Of a stretch of DNA of 35,744 nucleotides, positions 25,437 through 32,730 are shown piece by piece; positions within the stretch are counted from its first letter, which is position 1, and every line of letters starts with the position of its first letter. The translations under genes and the position numbers were made by a program. This DNA comes from Oscillospiraceae bacterium. Its GTDB lineage: Bacteria > Bacillota > Clostridia > Oscillospirales > Ruminococcaceae. A model generated the notes under the pieces. It had not been told where the DNA came from, ran no database searches, and saw nothing but the letters and a program-made list of their open reading frames with translations. The stretch spans positions 1-35,744 of the forward strand of contig JAEDHF010000003.1 of the NCBI GenBank assembly GCA_016297165.1, given 5' to 3'.

Positions 25437-25500
25437 TAGTTTTTCGGGGTTTCTGCAACTTTCGTATAAAAATCCTGCATATAATTTTTCGGGATTATAA

Positions 25501-25529
25501 TTGCATTCCCTGTTCATTTATGTTATAAT
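25501..25529 (+). promoter_or_regulatory. Putative promoter of the TPM-like gene
   Basis: TATAAT (25524-25529) is perfect; TTGCAT (25501-25506) is a weak -35 at 17 bases. It is divergent from the Nif11 promoter. Confidence 0.5.
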
Positions 25530-25559
25530 AGACTAAACAGTCAAAAAGGAGTTGATATA

Positions 25560-26552
25560 ATGCCCCATTCAGGAGGAGGAGGCTCCCACGGCGGCGGAAG
25601 CCACGGAGGAAGCCACGGCGGCGGAGGAAGCAGTAACCGCGTTTCAAAAACCTATTTCAGCGGCGCCCACCGCTATATTTACTACTATAACGGCCGTCCT
25701 AACTATTACTACGCTAACCGTAAGGATACAATAAACCGAAAAGCTACGGGTATTGGTATGATAATGTTCAGTGTTATCTGGCTTCTGATGACGTCGCTGA
25801 TGCTTATCGGCAGCCTCTCTTCGGCCTACATTTCGGGGCCTCTTTCCCTCGATTACGATACCTCTATCATTATTGACGACGAAATCGGAATTGTTGAGGA
25901 TAAGGACGAACTTACCAATGCATTCAAGGACTTCCAGGATAAAACGGGAGTTACCCTCGGCGTTGTTACCAGGAGCTCATACACCCAGTACAGAGGCGAT
26001 ACATACGAAAAACAGGCGTATAACTGCTATGTTTCACGCTGGGACGATGAGAAGCACTGGCTTATTTACTATGTGGGCGACAGCCTTGACCGTACCGACA
26101 ACTGGCACTGGGAGCTTATGTGCGGCGACGACTGCACAAAGATACTCAGTTCCTCAATAGAGGACAGCTTCACCCGGGATTTTCATCGCTACCTTGTAGC
26201 CACGGACCGCTACACCTTCGATAAAGCGCTTATAACCGCCCTGGGAAATATCGAGGTAACCCCCGGAAGCTTTAATGCAAATGAGCTTTTAACGCTGATA
26301 CCCGCGCTTTTCTTCCCTGTATTCGGAATTGTTATCCTTATTTCGGGCATAGTAACAGCCACAAAGCCCCTTACCGAAGAGGAAATAGCGAAGAATAAGG
26401 CTGTGGAAATAAGCGTTGAGGAGGTTTGCCGTGAGGTTGCCTGCGAATACTGCGGCGGCGTTTATATAATGCATACCTGTTTGCAGTGTCCCCACTGCGG
26501 CGCTCCCGTCAAAATCGAAAATAACGCTTCCAATAATCAAACATACGGATAA
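25560..26552 (+). CDS. TPM-domain-like membrane protein with Gly/His-rich N-terminus and zinc ribbon
   Basis: A 330-residue membrane protein. Residues 1-26 are almost only Gly, Ser and His, a possible metal-binding tail. A Tyr-rich stretch (33-51) and a membrane helix (about 64-92) follow. The domain at about 100-235 (IVEDKDELTNAFKDFQDKTGVTLGVVT) resembles TPM/TLP18.3 domains, and a second membrane helix spans about 243-267. The C-terminal tail has a zinc-ribbon pattern (Cys295, Cys298, Cys310, Cys313, plus Cys290 and Cys307). Function is unknown. It is monocistronic, with AAGGAG upstream of ATG 25560 and a terminator right after it. The TPM assignment is tentative. Confidence 0.75.
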   Translation: MPHSGGGGSHGGGSHGGSHGGGGSSNRVSKTYFSGAHRYIYYYNGRPNYYYANRKDTINRKATGIGMIMFSVIWLLMTSLMLIGSLSSAYISGPLSLDYDTSIIIDDEIGIVEDKDELTNAFKDFQDKTGVTLGVVTRSSYTQYRGDTYEKQAYNCYVSRWDDEKHWLIYYVGDSLDRTDNWHWELMCGDDCTKILSSSIEDSFTRDFHRYLVATDRYTFDKALITALGNIEVTPGSFNANELLTLIPALFFPVFGIVILISGIVTATKPLTEEEIAKNKAVEISVEEVCREVACEYCGGVYIMHTCLQCPHCGAPVKIENNASNNQTYG

Positions 26553-26557
26553 TTCAG

Positions 26558-26589
26558 ATTCCCCCCTGCATTAAGGCGCAAGGGGGAAT
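26558..26589. terminator. Bidirectional terminator between the TPM-like gene and ptsI
   Basis: ATTCCCCC (26558-26565) pairs with GGGGGAAT (26582-26589) between two convergent genes. T-rich tracts follow on the plus strand (TTTCTGTTTT); the minus side is weaker. Confidence 0.75.
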
Positions 26590-26597
26590 TTTCTGTT

Positions 26598-28244
26598 TTA
26601 CTGTGAAATCTGCTTGGAAAGGTCGCATTTTCTTACTGCTTCCCTTACCTTAAGCACAAAGGCAGGAGATACCGAAAGTTCGTCAATACCCATTCGTAGG
26701 AATGTTTCCGTAAGGCTTGTGTCAGCCCCGAGCTCTCCGCAGATTCCTATCCATTTTCCGTTTTTATGGGCATTATCCGCCGCCATTTCAATAAGGCGGA
26801 GAATTGCCTCGTGGTGGGTGTCGATAAACTGTTCAATATCAGCATTCTGCCTGTCGCAAGCAAGGGTATATTGAGTAAGGTCGTTTGTGCCAACGCTGAA
26901 AAAGTCCACCATTGGCGCAAGCCTGTCGCTTATAACCGCCGCCGCAGGAGTTTCTATCATAATTCCGATTTCAACCTTATCGGAATACTCTATTCCCTCG
27001 GCTTTAAGCTCCATCTTAACCTGTTCGCATAAATTCAGTGCCTGCTGAACCTCACCGGTACTTGTAATCATAGGAAACATTATACCAAGATTACCGTAAG
27101 CCGAAGCACGGTATAATGCACGAAGCTGGGTTCTGAACACTTCGGGTCTTGTAAGGCAGATTCGTATAGCCCGATAGCCGAGAGCGGGATTTTCCTCTTT
27201 CGCTAAGCCAAAATAGCCTACCTGCTTATCGGCGCCGATATCGAGAGTACGGATAATTACCTTTTTACCTGCCATACTTTCAAGCACCCTTTTGTATGCG
27301 GCAAACTGCTGTTCCTCGGTAGGATAATCTTCGCTTTCAAGGTAGAGAAATTCGCTTCTGAAAAGCCCGATTCCGCCAGCGTCATTGGCAAGCACAGCGC
27401 CGATATTGTCAACGCTTCCGATGTTGGCATAGATATTGATTTTTCGACCGTCAAGGGTAATATTTTCCTTGCCCTTAAGCTCCTGTAGAAGTCGCTTCTT
27501 CTCCTCGTCCTCGGCACGCTTTGCTTCAAGACGAGCTCTTGTTTCCTCGTCCGGGTCAAGAAATATTTCTCCCGTATAGCCGTCAACCGCCGCAAAATCG
27601 CCGCTTTTTAATGTTTTCAGCAGCTCCTCTCCCACCCCTATAATTGCAGGAATATTCATATTCCTTGCAAGTATGGCGGTGTGGGAATTGGAGGAGCCGT
27701 AGGCGGTTACGAAGGCAAGCACCTTGTCCTTGTCAAGCTGTACCGTCTCGCTGGGAGCAAGGTCATCTGCGCAGATAATCACCTTTTCGTCGGAAACGGT
27801 GCTGTCGCTGTTTTCTTCGGAAAGACAGCTTATTATGCGGTTGGAAATATCCTTTACATCGGCAGAGCGAGCCTGCATATATGCGTCCTCCATGGAAGCA
27901 AACATAGCCGCAAAATTATCCGCCGTTATGGCGACTGCATATTCCGCATTGACCGACTGGGTTTCGATAATACTATTGATTGATTCGTTATAGTCCTCGT
28001 CCTCAATCATCATCATGTGGATTTCGAATATCTGAGCGTTGGCTTCGCCAACCTCTTTAAGGGCTTTATCATATATAACTTGGAGCTGTTCGGTTGCCTT
28101 TTCTTTTGCTTTTTCAAGCCTTTCCTTTTCGGCGGCGATATCGTCAATGTGTGTTCTCTTTACTGCCGCTTCCTTTCTCGTAAAAACGGAGATTTTGCCG
28201 AGCGCTATTGCTCCGTAAACTCCTTTACCTATAAGCCTTGTCAT
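26598..28244 (-). CDS. ptsI: Phosphoenolpyruvate-protein phosphotransferase (PTS enzyme I)
   Basis: First enzyme of the sugar phosphotransferase system: takes phosphate from PEP onto a His and passes it to HPr. Active His188 lies in GSSNSHTAILARNMNIPA. The C-terminal PEP-binding barrel has GGIGLFRSEFLYL, RTLDIGADK, IMIETPAA, FFSVGTNDLTQY and CGELGAD. The N-terminal HPr-binding helices are about 35-145. The protein is 548 residues, slightly short of the usual 570. The frame opens at ATG 28259, but AGGAG is only 1-2 bases from that codon, while AGGAA lies 7 bases before ATG 28244 and the family start fits better there. No HPr or sugar-specific EII gene is in the window. Confidence 0.95.
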   Translation of the reverse strand: MTRLIGKGVYGAIALGKISVFTRKEAAVKRTHIDDIAAEKERLEKAKEKATEQLQVIYDKALKEVGEANAQIFEIHMMMIEDEDYNESINSIIETQSVNAEYAVAITADNFAAMFASMEDAYMQARSADVKDISNRIISCLSEENSDSTVSDEKVIICADDLAPSETVQLDKDKVLAFVTAYGSSNSHTAILARNMNIPAIIGVGEELLKTLKSGDFAAVDGYTGEIFLDPDEETRARLEAKRAEDEEKKRLLQELKGKENITLDGRKINIYANIGSVDNIGAVLANDAGGIGLFRSEFLYLESEDYPTEEQQFAAYKRVLESMAGKKVIIRTLDIGADKQVGYFGLAKEENPALGYRAIRICLTRPEVFRTQLRALYRASAYGNLGIMFPMITSTGEVQQALNLCEQVKMELKAEGIEYSDKVEIGIMIETPAAAVISDRLAPMVDFFSVGTNDLTQYTLACDRQNADIEQFIDTHHEAILRLIEMAADNAHKNGKWIGICGELGADTSLTETFLRMGIDELSVSPAFVLKVREAVRKCDLSKQISQ

Positions 28245-28353
28245 AACCGTTTCCTGCATTCTCCTTTATTGTAATTTCTGTGTTATTTCTTATTTTTCTC
28301 CGCAATCCCTTAAGTATTCCTTTTGTTTTTCTATAGGCAGTATTACGACTTCA

Positions 28354-28384
28354 AAAGAAAACCGCCGCAGGGCTACTGCGGCGG
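28354..28384 (-). terminator. Terminator of the FecR-domain gene
   Basis: CCGCCGCAG (28362-28370) pairs perfectly with CTGCGGCGG (28376-28384) around a 5-base loop; the minus strand continues with TTTTCTTTT. Confidence 0.9.
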
Positions 28385-28400
28385 AACAGATCGGATTTTA

Positions 28401-29711
28401 TCACGAAGGGAAGATTTCTTTTAAAAACTTTACCGGATCATTTGTTGAGCCCTTCAATTTTTTGGGATAAATGTCACTGATACGAATAACATTTTCGGGA
28501 TCGCCATAATCCACAAATACTTCGTAGTATCCCGAGCTTCCATATTTTGTGCTCACTTCTATCAAGTAAACTACACCTTTGTTGCCATTTCCTAAATCAC
28601 AGGTATATTTGTCCGCTACCGTACGACCACCGTAAGCTCCAACCATTGTTTTGCCCTTTGCTATCAATTCAGATTTATTGTTATCATAGCTACCAATTTC
28701 GATAAGGAATTTCGAGTTCTCATCATCGCTATCATCCTTCGGGTATAAATATACCCTTGAGCTTATATTACCATTTTCATATTTTGAGATGGTAGATTCA
28801 TCGAGTTTATAGCCACTTGGAATGTTTATAAAGAAGGAAAAACCTTCATCTTCAATTTCTATTCTGTCTAAGTTTACTTTCGGCTTAGTTGTCGTAACCT
28901 TAGTAGTCGTAGCTTTTGTGGTTTTCTTCGTAGTCGTCTCGGGAACCGTCGTTACAGCGGTTGTAACAGCTGCTGTTGCGGTAGTTTCGGCAACTGTTGT
29001 TTCGGGAGTTGTTGCTGTGGTCTCGGGGGTAGTGGTTTCAATAGTTGTAGTTTCCGGAGCAGTTGTTTCTTCTGCTGTTGCTGTGGTAGTAGTTGCAGAA
29101 GTAGTTGTTGAGCTGTTATACGATGGTGAATTACTGATAATCTCGGTTATATCGTCCTTTGTTCTGATAGTTGCTGTTGCGCCCTTTTCGAGGTATAGCT
29201 CCTTATCATCATAGGATACTGAAACCTTACCGCTGAATACTTCTACAGAGGTGGTCTTTTCTTCGGGGTCGTAGGCTACCGAAAAGGATGTGCCTCTAAC
29301 GCTTAATGTAGCGTTAGGGGTTTTAACATCAAAGGTCGAATTATCGGGCAGCTTATTATCAATGGTAAAAAGAGACTTGCCGTAAAGCAGATCTATTCTG
29401 ATACTGCCATTTTCTTCCGTTCCTTCGGAATGGATTACGAAGCCCGTATTTTCCTCGGCGGCTATATGCTTGTCGCTGTCGGCTAAAAGCTCTAAGAAAG
29501 AAGCGTTTCCTACCTCTACGCTATCCTCCGAAACAAGCTGTAAGCCCTCGAAGGCGCTAAGCTTTTCCTCTCGCTGAACGCTTACCTCGCCCTCGAAGCT
29601 GTTGACTTTTACAAGGCGGTAGGTTTCTGCGGCAGAACATCCGGGGAAGAATACTGCCGTAATGCCCATAACGAGGGCAAGTAATAATGCTTTTGCTCTT
29701 CTTTTTGTCAT
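28401..29711 (-). CDS. FecR-domain lipoprotein with Thr-rich linker
   Basis: A predicted extracellular lipoprotein of 436 residues. The signal peptide ends FFPGC with Cys25 as lipid anchor. The FecR-type domain follows (about 35-190), with its VRGTSFSV core. A Thr/Glu/Pro-rich linker of about 75 residues (mostly repeated TTPETT-like units) joins a C-terminal beta-rich domain (about 275-436) of no family I recognise. FecR domains sense or scaffold at the cell surface, but no sigma factor or TonB partner is near. The frame is open to ATG 29726, but GAGGAGA is 6 bases before ATG 29711, which is chosen. Confidence 0.85.
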   Translation of the reverse strand: MTKRRAKALLLALVMGITAVFFPGCSAAETYRLVKVNSFEGEVSVQREEKLSAFEGLQLVSEDSVEVGNASFLELLADSDKHIAAEENTGFVIHSEGTEENGSIRIDLLYGKSLFTIDNKLPDNSTFDVKTPNATLSVRGTSFSVAYDPEEKTTSVEVFSGKVSVSYDDKELYLEKGATATIRTKDDITEIISNSPSYNSSTTTSATTTTATAEETTAPETTTIETTTPETTATTPETTVAETTATAAVTTAVTTVPETTTKKTTKATTTKVTTTKPKVNLDRIEIEDEGFSFFINIPSGYKLDESTISKYENGNISSRVYLYPKDDSDDENSKFLIEIGSYDNNKSELIAKGKTMVGAYGGRTVADKYTCDLGNGNKGVVYLIEVSTKYGSSGYYEVFVDYGDPENVIRISDIYPKKLKGSTNDPVKFLKEIFPS

Positions 29712-29747
29712 TTTAACTCTCCTCATAAGTGTTGTAAATTCCTTGTC

Positions 29748-29776
29748 ATTATATCATATTTCCGATACGATTTCAA
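29748..29776 (-). promoter_or_regulatory. Promoter of the FecR-domain gene
   Basis: TTGAAA (29771-29776) and TATAAT (29748-29753) on the minus strand are 17 bases apart. Confidence 0.8.
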
Positions 29777-29808
29777 GATTTCAGGTGTTATTTTTCGCTT
29801 ATAATGCA

Positions 29809-29846
29809 GTAAATGGCGGTCACCTTTTCAGCAACCACCATTTTAC
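29809..29846 (-). terminator. Stem-loop after the last gene of the homocysteine operon
   Basis: GTAAATGGCGGT (29809-29820) pairs with ACCACCATTTTAC (29834-29846), one G-U and one bulge. The following minus-strand sequence has no T-run, so termination may be weak. Confidence 0.45.
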
Positions 29847-29862
29847 CGATGCAAAAGCATAT

Positions 29863-30276
29863 TCACTCAATAACAAGCTCTTCCTTTTCCGCATCGCTTC
29901 CCTCAATATGGAAGGAATTAAGAACGGGAGCGCTTTTATCCATAAGAGACAGTATCAGATAGCTTGCACTGCTGTCGTAGGCGAGGCGCTTATCCTCCTC
30001 GGAGGGTCGTGAGGGGGATTCGGGGTGGGAATGCCAGTTCCCGAGAGGGGCTAAGCCCTTAGCTCTCATGTCCTTAACCGCCGCAAGCTGTTCCTTCGGG
30101 TCCAGGGAAAAATGCTCGTTGGAGTGGTCGGTATTCGTAAGCAGATATACCTCCCCCACAAGCTTTTCGTTGCCCGTTATTCTTCCTGCAACAAGGCCGC
30201 AGGCTTCATCGGGCAGTTCCTTCTCCGCATGGGAAAGTAGCTTTTCGAAATCGGATTTTTTAAGTCTTATTTTCAT
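29863..30276 (-). CDS. hcyD: JAMM/MPN metalloprotease, HcyD-like
   Basis: A 137-residue zinc peptidase of the JAMM family (M67), like Mec+ of Mycobacterium and HcyD of Wolinella. The metal site is intact: Glu24 in LPDEACGL, then His82, His84, Ser92 and Asp95 in HSHPESPSRPSEED. In the HcyD pathway it acts twice: it trims the residue after the Gly-Gly of the carrier, and later releases homocysteine from the carrier adduct. Its ATG overlaps the stop of the activator gene (TAATG), and it is the last gene of the operon. A phage-type JAMM protein is unlikely in this setting. Substrate assignment is inference from context. Confidence 0.88.
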   Translation of the reverse strand: MKIRLKKSDFEKLLSHAEKELPDEACGLVAGRITGNEKLVGEVYLLTNTDHSNEHFSLDPKEQLAAVKDMRAKGLAPLGNWHSHPESPSRPSEEDKRLAYDSSASYLILSLMDKSAPVLNSFHIEGSDAEKEELVIE

Positions 30277-31079
30277 TATTTTCCGTCACACTCCGCCTGT
30301 TCATAGTCGATAAGCTCGGTTATCGTAGGCTCCTCGCCGCAGACTGCACATTTCTTGTTTCGGGGCAGCTTAATCTTACGAAACTCCATTTTAAGAGCGT
30401 CGTATGTAAGAAGATAACCCGTCAGTAAATCCCCCTGCCCGAGGATATACTTTATCGCCTCCATAGCCTGTAGTGAGCCGATAACACCACCCATAGCGCC
30501 GATTACGCCTGCCTGCTTACAGGTTGGAACCGCGTCCTTAGGGGGCGGATTCTCAAAGACACAGCGGTAGCAGGGACCCTGTCCCGGAACGTAGGTCATA
30601 AGCTGACCCTTAAAGCGGATAATTCCTGCATGAGAAAAGGGCTTTCCCGCCATTACACAAGCGTCGTTTATGAGGAATTTTGCAGGGAAATTGTCCGTTC
30701 CGTCGATAATGAAATCGTAGTCCTTTATGAGGTCCATAATGCTCTCGCTGTCAACGAAAATACGGTATGTATTTACCTTTACGTCGGGATTTATAGCTTC
30801 CATTGTTTCCTTTGCGGACTGTACCTTTGCCTTTCCTACGTCGCTTGTGGTATGGATAATCTGCCGCTGTAAATTGGAGAGGTCAACCTCGTCAGCGTCG
30901 GCAATACCGATTGTACCTACTCCTGCCGCCGCAAGATACATAGCCGCAGGCGCGCCAAGACCTCCTGCACCGATTATAAGCACCTTAGCATTAAGGAGCT
31001 TTTTCTGTCCTTTAGCGCCGACCTCTTTCAGAATTATATGCCTTGAATAGCGTTCAAGCTGTTCGTTTGTAAATGCCAT
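30276..31079 (-). CDS. hcyF: ThiF/MoeB-family adenylyltransferase, HcyF-like
   Basis: E1-type activating enzyme of 267 residues that adenylates the C-terminal Gly of a ubiquitin-like sulfur carrier using ATP. The nucleotide site is GAGGLGAP (37-44). LSNLQRQI (67-74) and DGTDN (126-130) are typical, and Cys170, Cys173, Cys244 and Cys247 bind structural zinc. Cys187 (PTCKQAGVIG) sits at the usual catalytic loop position. There is no rhodanese domain, so sulfide or a persulfide must come from a partner. Both ends overlap the neighbouring genes by one base. Its carrier is almost certainly the adjacent ThiS-like protein; a thiamine or molybdopterin role is less likely because none of those genes is present. 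Confidence 0.9.
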   Translation of the reverse strand: MAFTNEQLERYSRHIILKEVGAKGQKKLLNAKVLIIGAGGLGAPAAMYLAAAGVGTIGIADADEVDLSNLQRQIIHTTSDVGKAKVQSAKETMEAINPDVKVNTYRIFVDSESIMDLIKDYDFIIDGTDNFPAKFLINDACVMAGKPFSHAGIIRFKGQLMTYVPGQGPCYRCVFENPPPKDAVPTCKQAGVIGAMGGVIGSLQAMEAIKYILGQGDLLTGYLLTYDALKMEFRKIKLPRNKKCAVCGEEPTITELIDYEQAECDGK

Positions 31080-31285
31080 TACTGTCCGCCTCCCATAAAA
31101 TAGAGGAATTCAACCTCGTCGCCGTCCTTCAGAACCGTTGTATCAAAGGTTCCGCTTTTTACGAATTCGTCGTTGATTGAAACGGTAACGTACTGTGGGG
31201 TTTCTACATTTTCCGCTTCCACAAGCTCCGCTACGGTAAGACCGTTCTTATATTCCTTTTTTACTCCTGCTACGCTGATTTTCAT
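31079..31285 (-). CDS. hcyS: ThiS/MoaD-like sulfur carrier with C-terminal Gly-Gly-Gly-Gln (HcyS-like)
   Basis: A 68-residue beta-grasp protein like ThiS, starting MKISVAGVKKEYKNGLTVAEL and ending DGDEVEFLYFMGGGQ. ThiS and MoaD normally end at the Gly-Gly that is adenylated. Here one extra Gln follows, so it cannot be activated until trimmed, the same logic as HcyS-Ala in Wolinella succinogenes, where HcyD removes an Ala. The reading is firm: the Gly-Gly-Gly-Gln codons run directly into TAA, whose last base begins the next gene's ATG. The ribosome site is AAGGAG upstream of ATG 31285. No thi genes are nearby. Confidence 0.9.
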   Translation of the reverse strand: MKISVAGVKKEYKNGLTVAELVEAENVETPQYVTVSINDEFVKSGTFDTTVLKDGDEVEFLYFMGGGQ

Positions 31286-31298
31286 TTTAGTTTACTCC

Positions 31299-31610
31299 TT
31301 ACTTTATGTTGTTGATTGCTTCTAAAAGCTGTGATTTTTTCTGTGCACCCTGAAGTCGGAGGACTTCCTCTCCCGACCTGAAAAATATAAGGGTAGGTAC
31401 AGAGGAAACGCCGTATTTTTCGGCAGTTTCACTATCGAAATTTATGTTGAGCTTTCCGAATTTTACGTCGGTAAGCTCCTCTTCGAGCTCCGCTATTACG
31501 GGAGACATTCGCTTACAGGGGATACAGCTGTCGGAATAGAAATCCGCAACCACAATTCCCTCCTTAAGTACCTCCGCCTCGAAATTATCCTTACTTAGCT
31601 TAACCGCCAT
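31299..31610 (-). CDS. Thioredoxin-like protein with SCIPC active site
   Basis: A 103-residue thioredoxin fold with FYSDSCIPCKRM; the redox Cys are 29 and 32. Ordinary thioredoxins have Trp-Cys-Gly-Pro-Cys; here Ser replaces Trp and Ile replaces Gly. The cis-Pro loop is normal (VSSVPTLIFF, Pro near 72). The altered site suggests a specialised partner, probably one of the sulfur-transfer proteins of the operon, or the thioredoxin reductase in the divergent unit. Its ATG shares one base with the TGA of the TusA-like gene. Reduction of a sulfur intermediate is inference. Confidence 0.9.
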   Translation of the reverse strand: MAVKLSKDNFEAEVLKEGIVVADFYSDSCIPCKRMSPVIAELEEELTDVKFGKLNINFDSETAEKYGVSSVPTLIFFRSGEEVLRLQGAQKKSQLLEAINNIK

Positions 31611-31861
31611 CAGTCTCCCACCTTTTCCACAATGAGATTATAGGTACCGTCCTCGTTGTTTATAAGCTTCAGTATTTTGTGCCCCTCCTCCTTAATGCTT
31701 CGGGGAACATTCTGCACAGGCTCTCCGTCATTCATTCTTATGGAGAGCACCTGCCCCTCGTCAAGCTCCTCTAAGGCAACCTTAGCCTTTACGAAGGTGG
31801 TGGGGCAGACTACGTCGGTTATATCCACGGTATCGTCAATTTTAAACTCTGTATCAGCCAT
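31610..31861 (-). CDS. TusA/SirA-family sulfur carrier
   Basis: An 83-residue TusA-type protein; these carry a persulfide on a conserved Cys. Here it is Cys19 in VVCPTTFVKAKVALEEL. The fold ends in the usual beta strand (GTYNLIVEKV). In the family it hands sulfur to tRNA-modifying or cofactor-making enzymes; within this operon it may pass sulfur toward the thiocarboxylate carrier, a link not shown for the Wolinella pathway. The frame starts at ATG 31867, but the GGAGG site is only 3 bases away; ATG 31861 is at 9 bases and is preferred. It overlaps the end of the sulfite reductase gene. Confidence 0.87.
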   Translation of the reverse strand: MADTEFKIDDTVDITDVVCPTTFVKAKVALEELDEGQVLSIRMNDGEPVQNVPRSIKEEGHKILKLINNEDGTYNLIVEKVGD

Positions 31862-32717
31862 TTTCATAAGCCTCCCTTATTACCTTTTCGAATTTATCCT
31901 TACCTATCCTGTCGATAGTGAACTTAAAGCGCTCGCCGGGGTTGGCGTTTTCCTCGAAGAACTTTATTGCAGTATCGCAGACCAGCATAAGCTTTTCCTT
32001 ATCCTCGATAAAGGGGATAATGGCTTCGCCCTTATTTATGCTGTTTCCGAAAAGTCCGCCGAAGGAAACGATATAGCCGTGAACGGTTTCCCAGGCTTCC
32101 GTGGGACAGGACTTAACGCACCTGCCGCAGAAGTTACACTTTCCGTCGTCAACGGTTATCTTTCCGTCCTTTATTGTAATTGCATTTGTACGGCAGGCCT
32201 TTTCGCAGACGCCGCAGTTTATACAGCCCTCCGCCTTCCATTTTACCTTAATGCCGCCCTTTATACCTACGTCGTTTTCCTCCGCCTTAAGGCAGTTGTT
32301 CTGACAGCCTGTAATGCCGAACTTGAACTTATGGGGCAGCTCTCTCGCAAAGTATCGTTCGTCAAGCTCCTTAGCCAAAGCGTAGGTATCAATACAGCCG
32401 CTTGGGCATATCGCCGCACCCTGACAGGCGGTAATTGTCCTTACTCGGGGTCCGCATACGCCCGGCTCAACGTCGCCCTCCGCAAGAGCCTTTTTTACCT
32501 CGTCGATATCCTCAAGCTTAATAAAGGGGATTTCTACGCTCTGTCTTGAAGTAAGATGAACGTGACCGTCGCCGAATTTATCCGAAACCTCCGCTATTTT
32601 TGCCAGCTGCTTAGCGGTAACGTTACCGCCAACTACACGAAGGCGAAGAGAAAAATTGTTCTTCTGCTTCTGTCTCATAAAACCGCCCTTTTTAAGGGTA
32701 CTGTAATCTACTGCCAT
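31854..32717 (-). CDS. Small siroheme sulfite/nitrite reductase with two ferredoxin clusters
   Basis: A 287-residue reductase. The N-terminal half is a single nitrite/sulfite-reductase unit with the siroheme-[4Fe-4S] ligands Cys98, Cys104, Cys138 and Cys142 (TACQGAAIC, GITGCQNNC). A ferredoxin domain follows with two clusters: Cys165/168/171/175 and Cys194/197/200/204. This is far shorter than assimilatory CysI (about 570) and closer to AsrC or small Dsr-like enzymes of anaerobes. It should reduce sulfite to sulfide with ferredoxin as donor, supplying the sulfur for the carrier. AGGAGG is 8 bases upstream of ATG 32717, 13 bases after metY. Confidence 0.9.
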   Translation of the reverse strand: MAVDYSTLKKGGFMRQKQKNNFSLRLRVVGGNVTAKQLAKIAEVSDKFGDGHVHLTSRQSVEIPFIKLEDIDEVKKALAEGDVEPGVCGPRVRTITACQGAAICPSGCIDTYALAKELDERYFARELPHKFKFGITGCQNNCLKAEENDVGIKGGIKVKWKAEGCINCGVCEKACRTNAITIKDGKITVDDGKCNFCGRCVKSCPTEAWETVHGYIVSFGGLFGNSINKGEAIIPFIEDKEKLMLVCDTAIKFFEENANPGERFKFTIDRIGKDKFEKVIREAYENG

Positions 32718-32730
32718 TATAATTTCCTCC

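Noticed and set aside
28260..28350. Promoter for ptsI
   Set aside because: No pair of hexamers with acceptable spacing could be found by eye, so none is annotated.
28822..29214. Val-rich hydrophobic open frame on the plus strand (130 codons)
   Set aside because: Antisense of the Thr-rich linker of the FecR-domain protein; the Val runs are the complement of Thr codons.
29863..30276. JAMM protein as a phage-tail or toxin-release protease
   Set aside because: Overlapping operon with a carrier and its E1-type activator points to HcyD/Mec-like function; no phage genes are near.
31079..31285. Carrier as ThiS for thiamine synthesis
   Set aside because: No thiG, thiH, thiC or thiE is present, and the extra C-terminal Gln plus adjacent JAMM protease fits HcyS better.
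31656..32549. 297-codon open frame on the plus strand
   Set aside because: Antisense to the sulfite reductase and TusA genes, which have all family motifs; this frame has no ribosome site or recognisable domain.
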